Shown: positions 8,348 to 16,932 of the stretch, piece after piece
How the letters are laid out: each line of letters begins with the position of its first letter
Numbering within the stretch: position 1 is the stretch's first letter
DNA from: Anaerobacillus alkalidiazotrophicus
GTDB lineage: Bacteria > Bacillota > Bacilli > Bacillales_H > Anaerobacillaceae
Direction: 5' to 3'
Assembly: GCF_001866055.1 (NCBI RefSeq)
Contig: NZ_MLQS01000001.1
Location: 1,232,501 to 1,296,500 of the forward strand
DNA length: 64,000 bases
Position numbers and translations under genes: made by a program
Notes under the pieces: model-generated
Seen by the model: the letters and a program-made list of their open reading frames with translations, nothing else
Database searches by the model: none
What the model was told of the DNA's origin: nothing

Positions 8348-10671
8348 GACGTACAATCTCCCCCGTCATTACAATCCTCTTTTTGAATTGGTACGATCAG
8401 TTGCCCATTTTCAACTAGCGTCTCTTGTCTTCCATATAAATTTAATGTTAGTTGTGGACCTTTTTGAGAAATTAAGAGCTGTTCTTTTTTTACTTCCACC
8501 TTTAACGTATGGTTTCGATATACAATAGTAAATGAATAACGATCCCATTCTTTTGGAATAAACGGTGCAAAAGCTAGAGTTTCGTTTGCAGACCTCATCC
8601 CTGCAAAGCCTTGCACGATGGCTAACCACGAACCCGTCATACTGGTTATGTGTAAACCATCTTCCGTATCATTATTGTAATTATCAAGATCAAGGCGTGC
8701 TGTTCGGTTATAAAACTCATACGCTTTTTCCTCTTTCCCGAGTTCTGCTGCTAATACTGCATGAACTGATGGAGAAAGAGATGATTCATGCACCGTCATT
8801 GGTTCATAAAAATCGTAGTTTTTCTCTTTTTCTTCAAATGTAAATAGATGGTTTAAAAAATATAAACCTTGCAAGACATCTGCTTGTTTAATAAAACAAC
8901 TTCTTAAGATTTTGTCCCAAGACCAGTTTTGGTTTAGTGGGCGATCTTTAGGGTTTAGTTCATCAACCGTCATTAGTTGTTTATCTAAAAACGTATCATG
9001 CTGGATGAATACACCTCGTGTTTTATCATAAGGAAGGTACATATCGTCGATAATATCTTGCCATCTTTCCTTTTCCGCCTCAGTTACACCTAAGTTTGTT
9101 AAAAGTTCATGGCAATTTTGTTCTTGTATATACGTAATAACATCTAACGTATAGCTAAGTGTCCACACTGCCATTTTATTTGTATACCAATTGTTATTTA
9201 CATTGTTTTCATATTCATTTGGTCCTGTCACTCCATGGATCATGTAGACCTTTTTTTGCTTATGATAATGAACACGATCTGCCCAAAATCTAGAGATCCC
9301 AACTAGGACATCAATGCCATACTCAAAAAGATATGATTTATCTCCTGTATAGTTCACATAATTATAAATAGCGTAAGCAATTGCACCGTTACGATGTATT
9401 TCTTCGAAGGTTATCTCCCATTCGTTGTGACATTCAATCCCATTAAATGTCACCATAGGATAAAGAGCACCTTTAAGTCCCTGATTACGTGCATTGGTAT
9501 AGGCTCCCTCGAGCTGATTATGTCGGTAGATACAAAGATTACGAGCGACTTCTGATTTTGCAGTAGATAAATAGAATGGTAGAGCATATGCTTCTGTATC
9601 CCAATACGTAGCACCACCGTATTTTTCACCTGTGAAGCCTTTAGGACCAATATTTAAACGTGAATCTTCTCCATAATATGTGGAAAATAACTGAAACAAA
9701 TTGAAACGAATTCCTTGTTGGGCTTCTACATCCCCATCTATTTCAATATCTGCCATCTTCCACCGTACTAACCAAGCATGTTTATGCTCGGCTAAAGCTG
9801 AATGATATCCTTTTTTGATTGTTTTCGTTAATAACTTCTTGCCCTTCTCGATAAGTTCATCAAATTTATGGTTCCGGTCTGTTGTAACAGCGACATATTT
9901 GTAAAGGGTGCTAGTTGTACCTTGATTCGCTTTTACAACTATTTTATTTTCGACAGACTCACCCTTCTCACTAGAAGAAATCTCCAAAACTGTTCCATCA
10001 ACAGCAACCTTCATAGTTGTCGCAAGTTGAAAGGTTGGTGTACCAAAAGGATTTTCTTTTGTTTCCATTACAAGACTAGCTTCATAGTCTGATACTTCTT
10101 TATCAATTTCAACCCAAAAATCTTCATCATAGTTTGAATCTTCATTACGAACATCTCCATCTAAATAAGGGATAAACGTAACTTTTCCATCAAAGTTTTT
10201 CGGTGTTACACTGTACTTTATACTAGCAAGCTCGCAGTCTACGATTGAAAGGAATCGCTCAGTTAAGATCTCAATTTCCTTTTTACCTTTCAAGATTGTA
10301 AATTTGCGTAATAGTATCCCATGTTGCATGTCAAGTTCACGATAATATTCTTTTACATTATCTTTATATAAATCTACTTCCTCATTGTCAATAAAAACGC
10401 GAATCCCAATAAAGTTCGTTGAATTTATAACCTTCCCATAATACTCTGGATAACCGTTTTTCCACCAACCAACTCTTGTTTTATCAGGAAACCAAACACC
10501 AGCAATATATGAGCCTCGGTGAAAATCACCCGAATAATTCTCTTCAAAATTACCGCGCATACCCATATGCCCATTACCTAAGCTCATTAAACTTTCACTA
10601 AGGCGAAAATCGTCTTTATGAAGTTTTGTCTCAATTATTTTCCAACCATCTACCTTACATAACCTTTTCAT
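8344..10671 (-). CDS. mapA: Maltose phosphorylase (glycoside hydrolase family 65)
   Basis: A 775-residue inverting phosphorylase splitting maltose and phosphate into glucose and beta-glucose-1-phosphate in the cytoplasm. It follows the GH65 plan: an N-terminal beta-sandwich (GNGHMGMRGNFEENY), an (alpha/alpha)6 barrel with GATYWDTEAYALPFY and HGVTGPNEYENNVNNNWYTN carrying the presumed catalytic acid Glu, and a C-terminal beta domain. Trehalose or kojibiose phosphorylases are close relatives, but the catalytic region and the pgmB partner fit maltose best. Start ATG follows AAAGGGTGAC. No sugar transporter is next to it, so uptake must be encoded elsewhere. Confidence 0.88.
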   Translation of the reverse strand: MKRLCKVDGWKIIETKLHKDDFRLSESLMSLGNGHMGMRGNFEENYSGDFHRGSYIAGVWFPDKTRVGWWKNGYPEYYGKVINSTNFIGIRVFIDNEEVDLYKDNVKEYYRELDMQHGILLRKFTILKGKKEIEILTERFLSIVDCELASIKYSVTPKNFDGKVTFIPYLDGDVRNEDSNYDEDFWVEIDKEVSDYEASLVMETKENPFGTPTFQLATTMKVAVDGTVLEISSSEKGESVENKIVVKANQGTTSTLYKYVAVTTDRNHKFDELIEKGKKLLTKTIKKGYHSALAEHKHAWLVRWKMADIEIDGDVEAQQGIRFNLFQLFSTYYGEDSRLNIGPKGFTGEKYGGATYWDTEAYALPFYLSTAKSEVARNLCIYRHNQLEGAYTNARNQGLKGALYPMVTFNGIECHNEWEITFEEIHRNGAIAYAIYNYVNYTGDKSYLFEYGIDVLVGISRFWADRVHYHKQKKVYMIHGVTGPNEYENNVNNNWYTNKMAVWTLSYTLDVITYIQEQNCHELLTNLGVTEAEKERWQDIIDDMYLPYDKTRGVFIQHDTFLDKQLMTVDELNPKDRPLNQNWSWDKILRSCFIKQADVLQGLYFLNHLFTFEEKEKNYDFYEPMTVHESSLSPSVHAVLAAELGKEEKAYEFYNRTARLDLDNYNNDTEDGLHITSMTGSWLAIVQGFAGMRSANETLAFAPFIPKEWDRYSFTIVYRNHTLKVEVKKEQLLISQKGPQLTLNLYGRQETLVENGQLIVPIQKEDCNDGGDCTS

Positions 10672-10757
10672 AACGTCACCCTTTTTGTTTTATTGTGTTC
10701 CACCACAATCTAAAAAATTAACTATGTAATTCTATGCAAGGACAACCAAAAAAATTC

Positions 10758-10815
10758 GGGGTCTGACCCCCACCACAGTAACGCTTTAACGCGGTGGGGG
10801 TCAGACCCCTTTTTC
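10758..10815 (-). terminator. GGGGTCTGACCCC-type hairpin
   Basis: 17-bp arms (GGGGTCTGACCCCCACC / GGTGGGGGTCAGACCCC) enclose an 18-nt loop, with T runs on both sides. Each arm also contains the small palindrome GGGGTCTGACCCC, a motif that recurs in Bacillaceae intergenic DNA. It lies right past the stop of the proline-rich gene and probably acts as its terminator. Confidence 0.75.
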
Positions 10816-11342
10816 TATACACATTGGAACGATGTAATTTCACGGAGGCTTACTCCGAAATACACCCATCTAAATCCGGTCCAACGATACCCTGAAACAG
10901 ATCTTCGGCCTACAAAAGTCGGATAATACCAAAATTGTTGGCGATTTCTTAACCATATATACGTATATCTAAACAAACACCCTCTAATACCACCTGGATC
11001 CACTGCAAAAGTACCTACTTGTTGAGCTTGAGTTGGAATATAGGATGGTGGTGGAGATGTAGGTGGGCCTACGTCTGGCGTTGGACCTGGCGGTGTCCAT
11101 GGTGGTTGAGGTCCAACTGGGGGACCTGGTGGTGGTCCAAATGGAGGTCCTGACGGTTGCCCATGTGGAGGTCCTGGCGGCGGGCCTGGTGGCGGTCCTA
11201 GATGTCCCCCTGGTGAAGGAAACCACTGACCAAATAGCCTCTCATTATAGCCTTGATAATAATTATCTGGTTGATACTGATAATCTACAGTTTGAGCGTA
11301 CGGGGGATAAATATGATAAAAGTATTCATCATTTGTATACAT
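10815..11342 (-). CDS. Proline/glycine-rich protein with conserved C-terminal domain, function unknown
   Basis: A 175-residue protein in three parts: an N-terminal Tyr-rich stretch (residues 1-40, YPPYAQTVDYQYQPDNYYQG); a low-complexity GPPPGPP-type repeat (~45-100); and a C-terminal ~65-residue domain rich in Trp, Tyr, Phe and Arg (RGCLFRYTYIWLRNRQQFWYY ... RWTGFRWVYFG). The C-terminal domain looks like one shared by unannotated Bacillus proteins. There is no signal peptide. Composition suggests a surface or spore-coat structural protein, but this is inference. The ATG at 11342 follows GGAG by 8 nt; the upstream GTG overlaps the ribosome site. A strong hairpin follows the stop. Confidence 0.7.
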   Translation of the reverse strand: MYTNDEYFYHIYPPYAQTVDYQYQPDNYYQGYNERLFGQWFPSPGGHLGPPPGPPPGPPHGQPSGPPFGPPPGPPVGPQPPWTPPGPTPDVGPPTSPPPSYIPTQAQQVGTFAVDPGGIRGCLFRYTYIWLRNRQQFWYYPTFVGRRSVSGYRWTGFRWVYFGVSLREITSFQCV

Positions 11343-11431
11343 AAGATGCACTCCGTTTCTATAATAGGATCAAAACATCATATGCACTAGTCATTTGTCT
11401 ATAATCTTGTACAAAAAAAATGTGTGTTTGA

Positions 11432-11922
11432 CTATGGGGTTTGCCCCCTACTTTCTTCGGTATATTCGGATAAAAACATGGGATTAATGAGTAGAAAACC
11501 TCGTTCATTTTTACATACCTCTACCCAATCTAATACTGCTGCAATAACAAAACCTGCCCAAATGCCGATTCCCCTACTTGAACATTATGTACTTTATGAG
11601 CAATATAACCTTCTACAGAATCTATCGGTAAAGCGTCACTACCTAGTTTTGCTCCAGATCGAGCATTGCCTTTCTTTACTTTACCACCATTTTTTATTAC
11701 CACTTCAACAGCAGCATCAAATGCTTCCCATAGTAATTGATTTTCAGGTGGGATTTTCGGAGAAACTAATCCTTTTGCATTTTTATCGTACCAAATTTCG
11801 CATTGGTCACCCTTTAATAAAGTAATCATTGCTCTACCATTACATTTGTTTAATTTTTCTTTTATTTTTTTCACAACCAAACTATCGGTAGGTTTAATTG
11901 GTAGAAAAGTAATATGGTCCAT
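11432..11922 (-). pseudogene. Unknown conserved protein, broken by a one-base frameshift
   Basis: The first reading frame gives 130 residues (start ATG at 11922 with AAAGGGG upstream), ending in ...VGESAFGQVLLLQQY at 11530. Stepping back one base at the GGGCAGG run gives a continuous sequence AGFVIAAVLDWVEVCKNERG FLLINPMFLSEYTEE that runs to a stop at 11432 and looks like a natural protein end. The full protein would be ~162 residues. I do not recognise the family. Either one G was lost from the run, or it is a sequencing error. The site reads TTT GGG C in frame, so it is not a standard -1 slippery heptamer. Confidence 0.65.
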
Positions 11923-12227
11923 TTAGTACACCCCTTTTTTAGTTAAGTTTTTGTCCAGATAACTAAACGTACGTTACAACCATTGTTCATTACATTCTAA
12001 ATTGACCCCATTTTTTACTTTGCTTTTTCTATATTGTCGGCTTGCATGCTCATACTATATACTAATGTTTTGACTGCTAAAAGTAAAAAAGTACAGTGTT
12101 CATCCAATATCTTTACCTCTTTTTGTCCTCAATGATAAATGATCAACATCACTATATTTAAAGTTTTAAAAAAAATCTCAAAATATGTGCAATGAAAATA
12201 GTTAGTTATCGTCTAATAATATAAACA

Positions 12228-12376
12228 TGAAAAGCGCAAGGCGCCCGCCTATCGGCGACAAACACTGGAAGACCAGCTCGTAGCGGTCGGGTTTTTGACC
12301 GAAAGAGAAGGTCTGAAGTGATCGAGCCGATGGCCCCTGGAGCTAGACAGTTTCCAAGTTAGAAATTTATAAATTC
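12228..12376 (+). repeat. Family-1 repeat, full copy (pair partner A)
   Basis: It begins GAAAAGCGCAAGGCGCCCGC and ends at CTGGAGCTAGACAGTTTCC-AAGTTAGAAATTTATAAATT. It is nearly identical, in reverse orientation, to 44714-44859. It contains an inner hairpin (CGGTCGGGTTTTTGACCG). The rest of the gap 11923-12464 shows no gene. Confidence 0.85.
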
Positions 12377-12464
12377 TGATTAAATAAAAATGCGAAAGCC
12401 ATAAAAGCTAGGGACTTATCCGAACAATTAAAGTTTCATTACCAATTTAAACGGAGGCAATATT

Positions 12465-12992
12465 ATGACCGATCAACAAATCATTTCTGATTGGTTTCAC
12501 CAATATAGTGATGATGTATATCATTTTTTCATTTTTCGAATTGGTTCTACGGACGTAGAGGATCTCGTCCAAGAAGTTTTTATAAGGGCAATTAAGGGAA
12601 TAGATTCCTTTCAAGGAAATTCACAGCCTAAAACTTGGCTTTTTACAATTGCCCGGAATGTGGCCATTGATGAACTAAGAAAAAGAAGTCGGAACAAATG
12701 GAAAAACTACTTTTTCTCTGAGGAAAACCATGATGTAATAGTTGAACAAACTCCTGATCAACTTTTCCAAATAAATGAGGAAACAATGAAACTATATCAG
12801 GCAATTCAATCTCTGAAGGAAAATTACCGGGAAGTTGTCATATTGAGGGGAATAAAAGAACTTTCTGAAAAAGAAACCTCCTTAATATTAAATTGGAGTG
12901 AGAGCAAGGTGCGTTCTACTTATCATCGTGCAAAAAAAGTGTTACTAAAAGAGTTACAATCCGAGCTAGGAGGAGAATACAGTGAACGATAA
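12465..12992 (+). CDS. ECF-type RNA polymerase sigma factor
   Basis: A 175-residue group-4 sigma factor with only the two essential domains. Region 2 reads DVEDLVQEVFIRAIKGIDSF...KTWLFTIARNVAIDELRKR (residues ~28-75). Region 4 is the helix-turn-helix SEKETSLILNWSESKVRSTYHRAKKVL (residues ~132-160). It resembles B. subtilis SigX/SigW-type factors but I would not assign a symbol. The ribosome site is ACGGAGGC. The next gene starts inside its last codons, and that gene's product has an anti-sigma layout, so this factor is probably held at the membrane until an envelope signal releases it. Confidence 0.88.
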   Translation: MTDQQIISDWFHQYSDDVYHFFIFRIGSTDVEDLVQEVFIRAIKGIDSFQGNSQPKTWLFTIARNVAIDELRKRSRNKWKNYFFSEENHDVIVEQTPDQLFQINEETMKLYQAIQSLKENYREVVILRGIKELSEKETSLILNWSESKVRSTYHRAKKVLLKELQSELGGEYSER

Positions 12993-13869
12993 GGATAGAG
13001 AACTAGAAAAAAAGCTAGGCACTATGGAAAAACCTAGTTTACATCCTGAAAAAAAAGAAGCCATCCATCAATTATTAATGAAAGTTAATAATAAATATAA
13101 ACGAAAGAAAAGGAGTCGATCTATAATGAAAAGGTTTGTTGCAGGTTTAACCGGGGTTGCTGCTATAGTTTTATTAGTCTTCTTTATCATGACATCCTCT
13201 AATGAAAAACCTCTAGATCATACAATTGAGGAGCCGATACCTGATGAAACTGTAACCATTGAAAACCCTGAGACTGACAAAGAGCAAAATGAGATCACAG
13301 ATAATGAAAAAGATGAAATTTCTGATCAAGAAAAAGATGTAAAAAAGGAGCCCGATAAAGCGACTAGTAATCCATTTGAAAAATACCAAGTCTTTTCAGA
13401 TTATATGCTTGAACATCCTGGTTATTTAAGTGAAGCGAGAACTTTTTATAAAATTGAAAATACAAACTACTTCTTAGCATACGGCCACCAAGCACATGCT
13501 GTAAACAGGTATGAGCTTTTTGAAGTAAAAGATAACACAGTCACTCTGATCCGAAGTGTTGTCGATGATGCTGACTTTGAAAGAATTGAATCGATCGTTC
13601 ATCTAGATAATTGGAAAGAATTAATGATTGACTATTTACTAAAAGAGGTTAAACCAACAGAGGAGATCTTTTTCTCATTCGATAACCCGCAATCTGAAAC
13701 AGAAGTAACGATTGAAGATCAAAGTTACATGCTATTCCCAATTAATGTTACAAAAGATAAAATCTATTTTTTTAAAGAAGGAGAAGGTCTTTGGGTAAAA
13801 TTGTATAAAGATGAAGCGACCATCAACATGTATGGCGAAGAGCAAAAAGCAATTCGTATCCAAGAATAA
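12982..13869 (+). CDS. Membrane-anchored anti-sigma-like protein
   Basis: A 295-residue protein: a ~48-residue basic cytoplasmic N-terminus, one membrane helix (FVAGLTGVAAIVLLVFFIM, ~51-70), an acidic low-complexity linker (residues ~75-125, rich in E, D, K, P), and a ~165-residue extracytoplasmic domain I do not recognise. The GTG start at 12982 overlaps the sigma gene by 11 nt and lies behind AGGAGGAG, so translation is coupled. Layout and position are those of an ECF anti-sigma factor; no zinc-binding HxxxCxxC motif is present, so if it binds the sigma factor it does so as a non-ZAS type. A terminator follows at 13878. Confidence 0.72.
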   Translation: MNDKDRELEKKLGTMEKPSLHPEKKEAIHQLLMKVNNKYKRKKRSRSIMKRFVAGLTGVAAIVLLVFFIMTSSNEKPLDHTIEEPIPDETVTIENPETDKEQNEITDNEKDEISDQEKDVKKEPDKATSNPFEKYQVFSDYMLEHPGYLSEARTFYKIENTNYFLAYGHQAHAVNRYELFEVKDNTVTLIRSVVDDADFERIESIVHLDNWKELMIDYLLKEVKPTEEIFFSFDNPQSETEVTIEDQSYMLFPINVTKDKIYFFKEGEGLWVKLYKDEATINMYGEEQKAIRIQE

Positions 13870-13877
13870 CAATAAAC

Positions 13878-13904
13878 TGGGGGATGTCACTTCATCCCCT
13901 CTTT
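13878..13904 (+). terminator. Terminator of the sigma/anti-sigma operon
   Basis: GGGGATG / CATCCCC stem followed by CTCTTT. Confidence 0.7.
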
Positions 13905-14437
13905 CCCTACTTTACTATTTGCACCCTTCAAAAGATTCCTCTTTGGTAATCCACTGACTACAAGCATACGAGAATTACTAATATCAATAATATATCTCTT
14001 CCTGTACACGATTTTAATAAATTCATTAATCGAAACAAAAACAAGGTTAACCTACAAGGCTAAGCCTTATAAGTCAACCTTATTCATCGTTTCAGCATGC
14101 AAATTATTTAATGAGGGATACACATGTGTCAATCAATATCAGCGTAAATTTACACTTACGTATTGGAACAACTAAATCCGCCATTTTTTCTGAAGTCACT
14201 AATTGTTGTTTAGCTGACAGATAGAGAATAAAATCGTGGAAAACGTTAAACATTTCCGTCTCTAAAACTACGGAACCGCTTTCTTTTTTTGTATACTAGA
14301 GAAATTATTCTAACTAAAAACTTACTACTTTCTAACCTTTAAAACTAACTATTACTTAACGAAGTGATAAATGTAGGTCTTAATCTGGACAGTCACGAAC
14401 CGTAGAAAAGGACTTGTTAATTATCAATGTGTTATTA
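13905..14437. other. Intergenic region without a recognised gene
   Basis: It holds one clear structure, an imperfect ~18-bp hairpin at 14043-14082 (AAGGTTAACCTACAAGGC / GCCTTATAAGTCAACCTT), probably a terminator or repeat remnant. Otherwise it is AT-rich, with no supported reading frame on either strand. Confidence 0.5.
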
Positions 14438-14695
14438 TTAGGAATAGTCCTCTAAATGCGATAGTATTTCTTTTCCTTTATCCGTAAGTACTTTTCCTCG
14501 CTTCATACATTGCTTACAGTCGTAAAGTTTTGTAGATTGATTCTTAGCTAATACCCATGCTGTATTCGCATCCTTCATTTCAACATCCATATACCTGTCA
14601 TATAGTTGATTTGCTTCTTCATTATTGAAGTATTCATACATTCCTTTTCCATTACATTTAGGACAAATCATTTCTAACCCATCAATAATTTCCAT
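14438..14695 (-). CDS. Small zinc-finger-like protein, unknown function
   Basis: An 85-residue protein with two Cys pairs. The first, CPKCNGKGMYEY, has the CxxCxGxG form of DnaJ-type zinc centres; the second is CKQCMKRGKVLTDKGKEIL. Between them is a ~40-residue acidic helical stretch. The four cysteines could hold one zinc ion. I do not recognise a named family. The ATG at 14695 sits 9 nt after AAAGGAG; the TTG at 14704 overlaps that site. It stands alone between two long gene-poor stretches. Confidence 0.65.
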   Translation of the reverse strand: MEIIDGLEMICPKCNGKGMYEYFNNEEANQLYDRYMDVEMKDANTAWVLAKNQSTKLYDCKQCMKRGKVLTDKGKEILSHLEDYS

Positions 14696-15510
14696 TTTTA
14701 TCAACTCCTTTATATAATTATATGATGAATAATCAGATATTAAACCTTTTAATTTAAATTCTATGGAAACACTAAAAAACTGTCATGATATTGATTTTAT
14801 TAAGTTTCGGGTACGTTTACTTTCTGGAAGCTTTTTCGTGTAAATATTAAGTCGTCTCGTTTTGTTTTTTCTCTTACCCTATTATCGAGTAATTCACCGT
14901 TTCGTTATCGTTCTTACTTCTCTAAACCTCTTTTAGGGTACGTATCGCACCAATCGTTACAGTTCTCACTGCCTACAACTTATCTCGAACACGTATCAGC
15001 CACACTTCTTCCCCACCTAATGCAAACCCATTATTACACACTAATATTTGGATAATCTCTAATTAATACCTAATAATATAAGGTAACCATTCCCTTTATT
15101 CCAAATTTTAAACAGGAGAATGTAGAATGAAGATTGAAATTCTGACCTCTCAAGGGATAGTCAATGGGTTCATAATACTAAGGCGGAGTATGATTTTAAA
15201 ATGGGTATGAAATACTAATAACTAAGCAAATAAAAAGCCCCCATAAATTACTTGGACGACAGACAAACAACCATTCAACGTAAACAAAGGCTTATAAAAA
15301 GCAAGCAGCATGTTCATATAATGCAGTTTGCTTTTTTCATTAACAATATAACTTTTGCGATCTCACACCCACTTAATATTTGGTTCAAAAGATTTTTGTA
15401 TTTTGGACAAGCAAGACTACCCTATTTTAGAAAAAAGAGTTCTTAATGAAGCTTCCCTATAAATATGATTAATTATGAAGGGCAATTCGGTATAAAGGAG
15501 GACGATATGA
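14696..15510. other. Gene-poor region upstream of the phosphofructokinase gene
   Basis: An 800-nt stretch with no convincing gene. At 15296-15337 there is a terminator-like hairpin (AAAAGCAA...TTGCTTTTTT). A 27-codon frame with a ribosome site (15127-15210) lies upstream of it but is too short and unsupported to call. If it is transcribed, the hairpin could act as an attenuator before the downstream kinase; this is inference. Confidence 0.4.
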
Positions 15511-16467
15511 ATGAATATTGGTATATTAACCTCTGGCGGCGATAGTCAAGGAATGAACAGTGCCATCCGAGCTATTACTCGAATAGCGATCATAAAAGGT
15601 CATAATGTAATCGGTATTAAAAAAGGTTTTCAAGGATTAATGAATGGTTTATTTGTACCATTGGCCCTTCGTGATGTTGGGGATATTCTTCATAGAGGAG
15701 GTACTTTTTTACAATCGGAACGATCCTCCGACTTTTACTTTCCTGAAGGACAAGAACGAGCGATTGCCCATTTAAAAGAAGCAAATATCGATCACCTCGT
15801 TGTCATTGGTGGTGATGGTAGCTATCGTGGTGCTTTAGCATTATATCAAAAAGGAATCAATACTTACTGTCTTCCAGGAACCATTGATAATGATATTGCC
15901 TTTACTGATTATACAATTGGTTTTGATACCGCTGTAAATATAGTAGTTAGTCTAATTAATAAAATTCGAGATACATCAACAAGTCATGATCGTACTAGTG
16001 TAATCATGGTAATGGGGAAAGGCTCTGGTAACATTGCTCTCCATTCAGGAATTGCAAGTGGGGCTGATGCAATTATTCTTCCAGAGGTTCCTTGGAATAT
16101 TGAAGAAGTTTGTCAGTCTATTAAAAAAGGATACGACCGTGGGAAAAGGCACGGTATTATCGTTGTAGCTGAAGGTGCAGGATGTGGTAGCCAAATTGCA
16201 AAAGAAATCGAAAAAAGAACTCGTTTAGAAACTCGAAGCACAAATTTGGGTCATGTTCAACGTGGCGGTAGCCCTAGCGCCTTTGATCGTATATTCGCTA
16301 GCCGTATGGGAGATAAAATTATCGAATGTATTGAAAATGGAATACCTGGTATAGCGGTTGGGATCGAAAAAAATGAAATCACCTATCGTACAATTCAAGA
16401 AGTTCTTAACAAAAAACCTGATTTCAACTATAAATTATATGAAATTGCAAATAATTTATCTCAATAA
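15511..16467 (+). CDS. ATP-type 6-phosphofructokinase, divergent paralogue
   Basis: A 318-residue enzyme of the PfkA family that phosphorylates fructose-6-phosphate. Visible motifs are TSGGDSQGMN at the N-terminus, VVIGGDGSYRGA and LPGTIDNDI with the catalytic aspartate, TIGFDTA, and LGHVQRGGSPSAFDR in the sugar-phosphate site. GGDGS and PGTIDND with glycines point to ATP rather than pyrophosphate as donor. The usual MGR is MGK here, and the effector-site region GAEF/GCEF reads GADA. It is not next to pyk as the main glycolytic pfkA usually is, so it may be a second kinase with altered regulation or substrate. AAGGAGG lies 9 nt upstream of the chosen ATG. Confidence 0.85.
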   Translation: MNIGILTSGGDSQGMNSAIRAITRIAIIKGHNVIGIKKGFQGLMNGLFVPLALRDVGDILHRGGTFLQSERSSDFYFPEGQERAIAHLKEANIDHLVVIGGDGSYRGALALYQKGINTYCLPGTIDNDIAFTDYTIGFDTAVNIVVSLINKIRDTSTSHDRTSVIMVMGKGSGNIALHSGIASGADAIILPEVPWNIEEVCQSIKKGYDRGKRHGIIVVAEGAGCGSQIAKEIEKRTRLETRSTNLGHVQRGGSPSAFDRIFASRMGDKIIECIENGIPGIAVGIEKNEITYRTIQEVLNKKPDFNYKLYEIANNLSQ

Positions 16468-16627
16468 CTAATAAAGCTTACCTTCTGACAGTGAGGGGTC
16501 CTTCATCCCCTCCTAATACCACTATTCAATTAATTCCCATACATCCCAATTTCACTTCATCTACTCAAGACCTTTGAAACTCTGGTTGCAAATTGAGTAG
16601 CTCCTCATTTGTTTTTATGTAAGTACC

Positions 16628-16846
16628 ATAAAGCGGAACTTCAATCAGTGGGGGTTTTCTTTCAACTCCCACTGATTGTTAGTTTAACTTATACCACGGG
16701 CATAAGATAACTAATCATTAGCTTTCTCTAATGATTAGTTATTCTATTTTGGACCCTTAGGCGTAGTTAATCCCCACCTAAACTTATCGATTTTCTTACG
16801 TTTTGAGGTGGGGGTCTTACTGCTCCCCTTAAGAGTGGGATAAAAA
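16628..16846 (+). repeat. Family-2 structured repeat, copy A
   Basis: Three hairpins in order: TCAGTGGGGG...TCCCACTGA; ATAACTAATCATTAG...CTAATGATTAGTTAT; and CCCCACCTAAACTT...AAG/GTTTTGAGGTGGGG inside an outer AGT...ACT stem. It closes with AAGAGTGGGATAAA. It is the full-length element, diverged from copies B and C. Confidence 0.85.
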
Positions 16847-16932
16847 AGGCCACATACTTATAAAGTACGGGTGACTAATTATGATAAATTAATTTTTCAC
16901 AAGTTGTACAAGTGTTCAATAAAATGCTCAGT

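Noticed and set aside
10758..10809. Hairpin considered as an IS end or attachment site
   Set aside because: Position right after a stop codon and T runs on both sides fit a terminator; no second end was found.
11424..11825. Plus-strand 133-codon frame
   Set aside because: Antisense of the frameshifted gene at 11432-11922; low-complexity Leu/Gln translation and no ribosome site.
15127..15210. 27-codon frame with an AGGAG site upstream of the pfk gene
   Set aside because: Could be a leader peptide, but it is too short, has no regulatory codon run and no recognised attenuator pairing.
15252..15446. 64-codon plus frame
   Set aside because: Overlaps a terminator-like hairpin, has no good ribosome site and odd composition.
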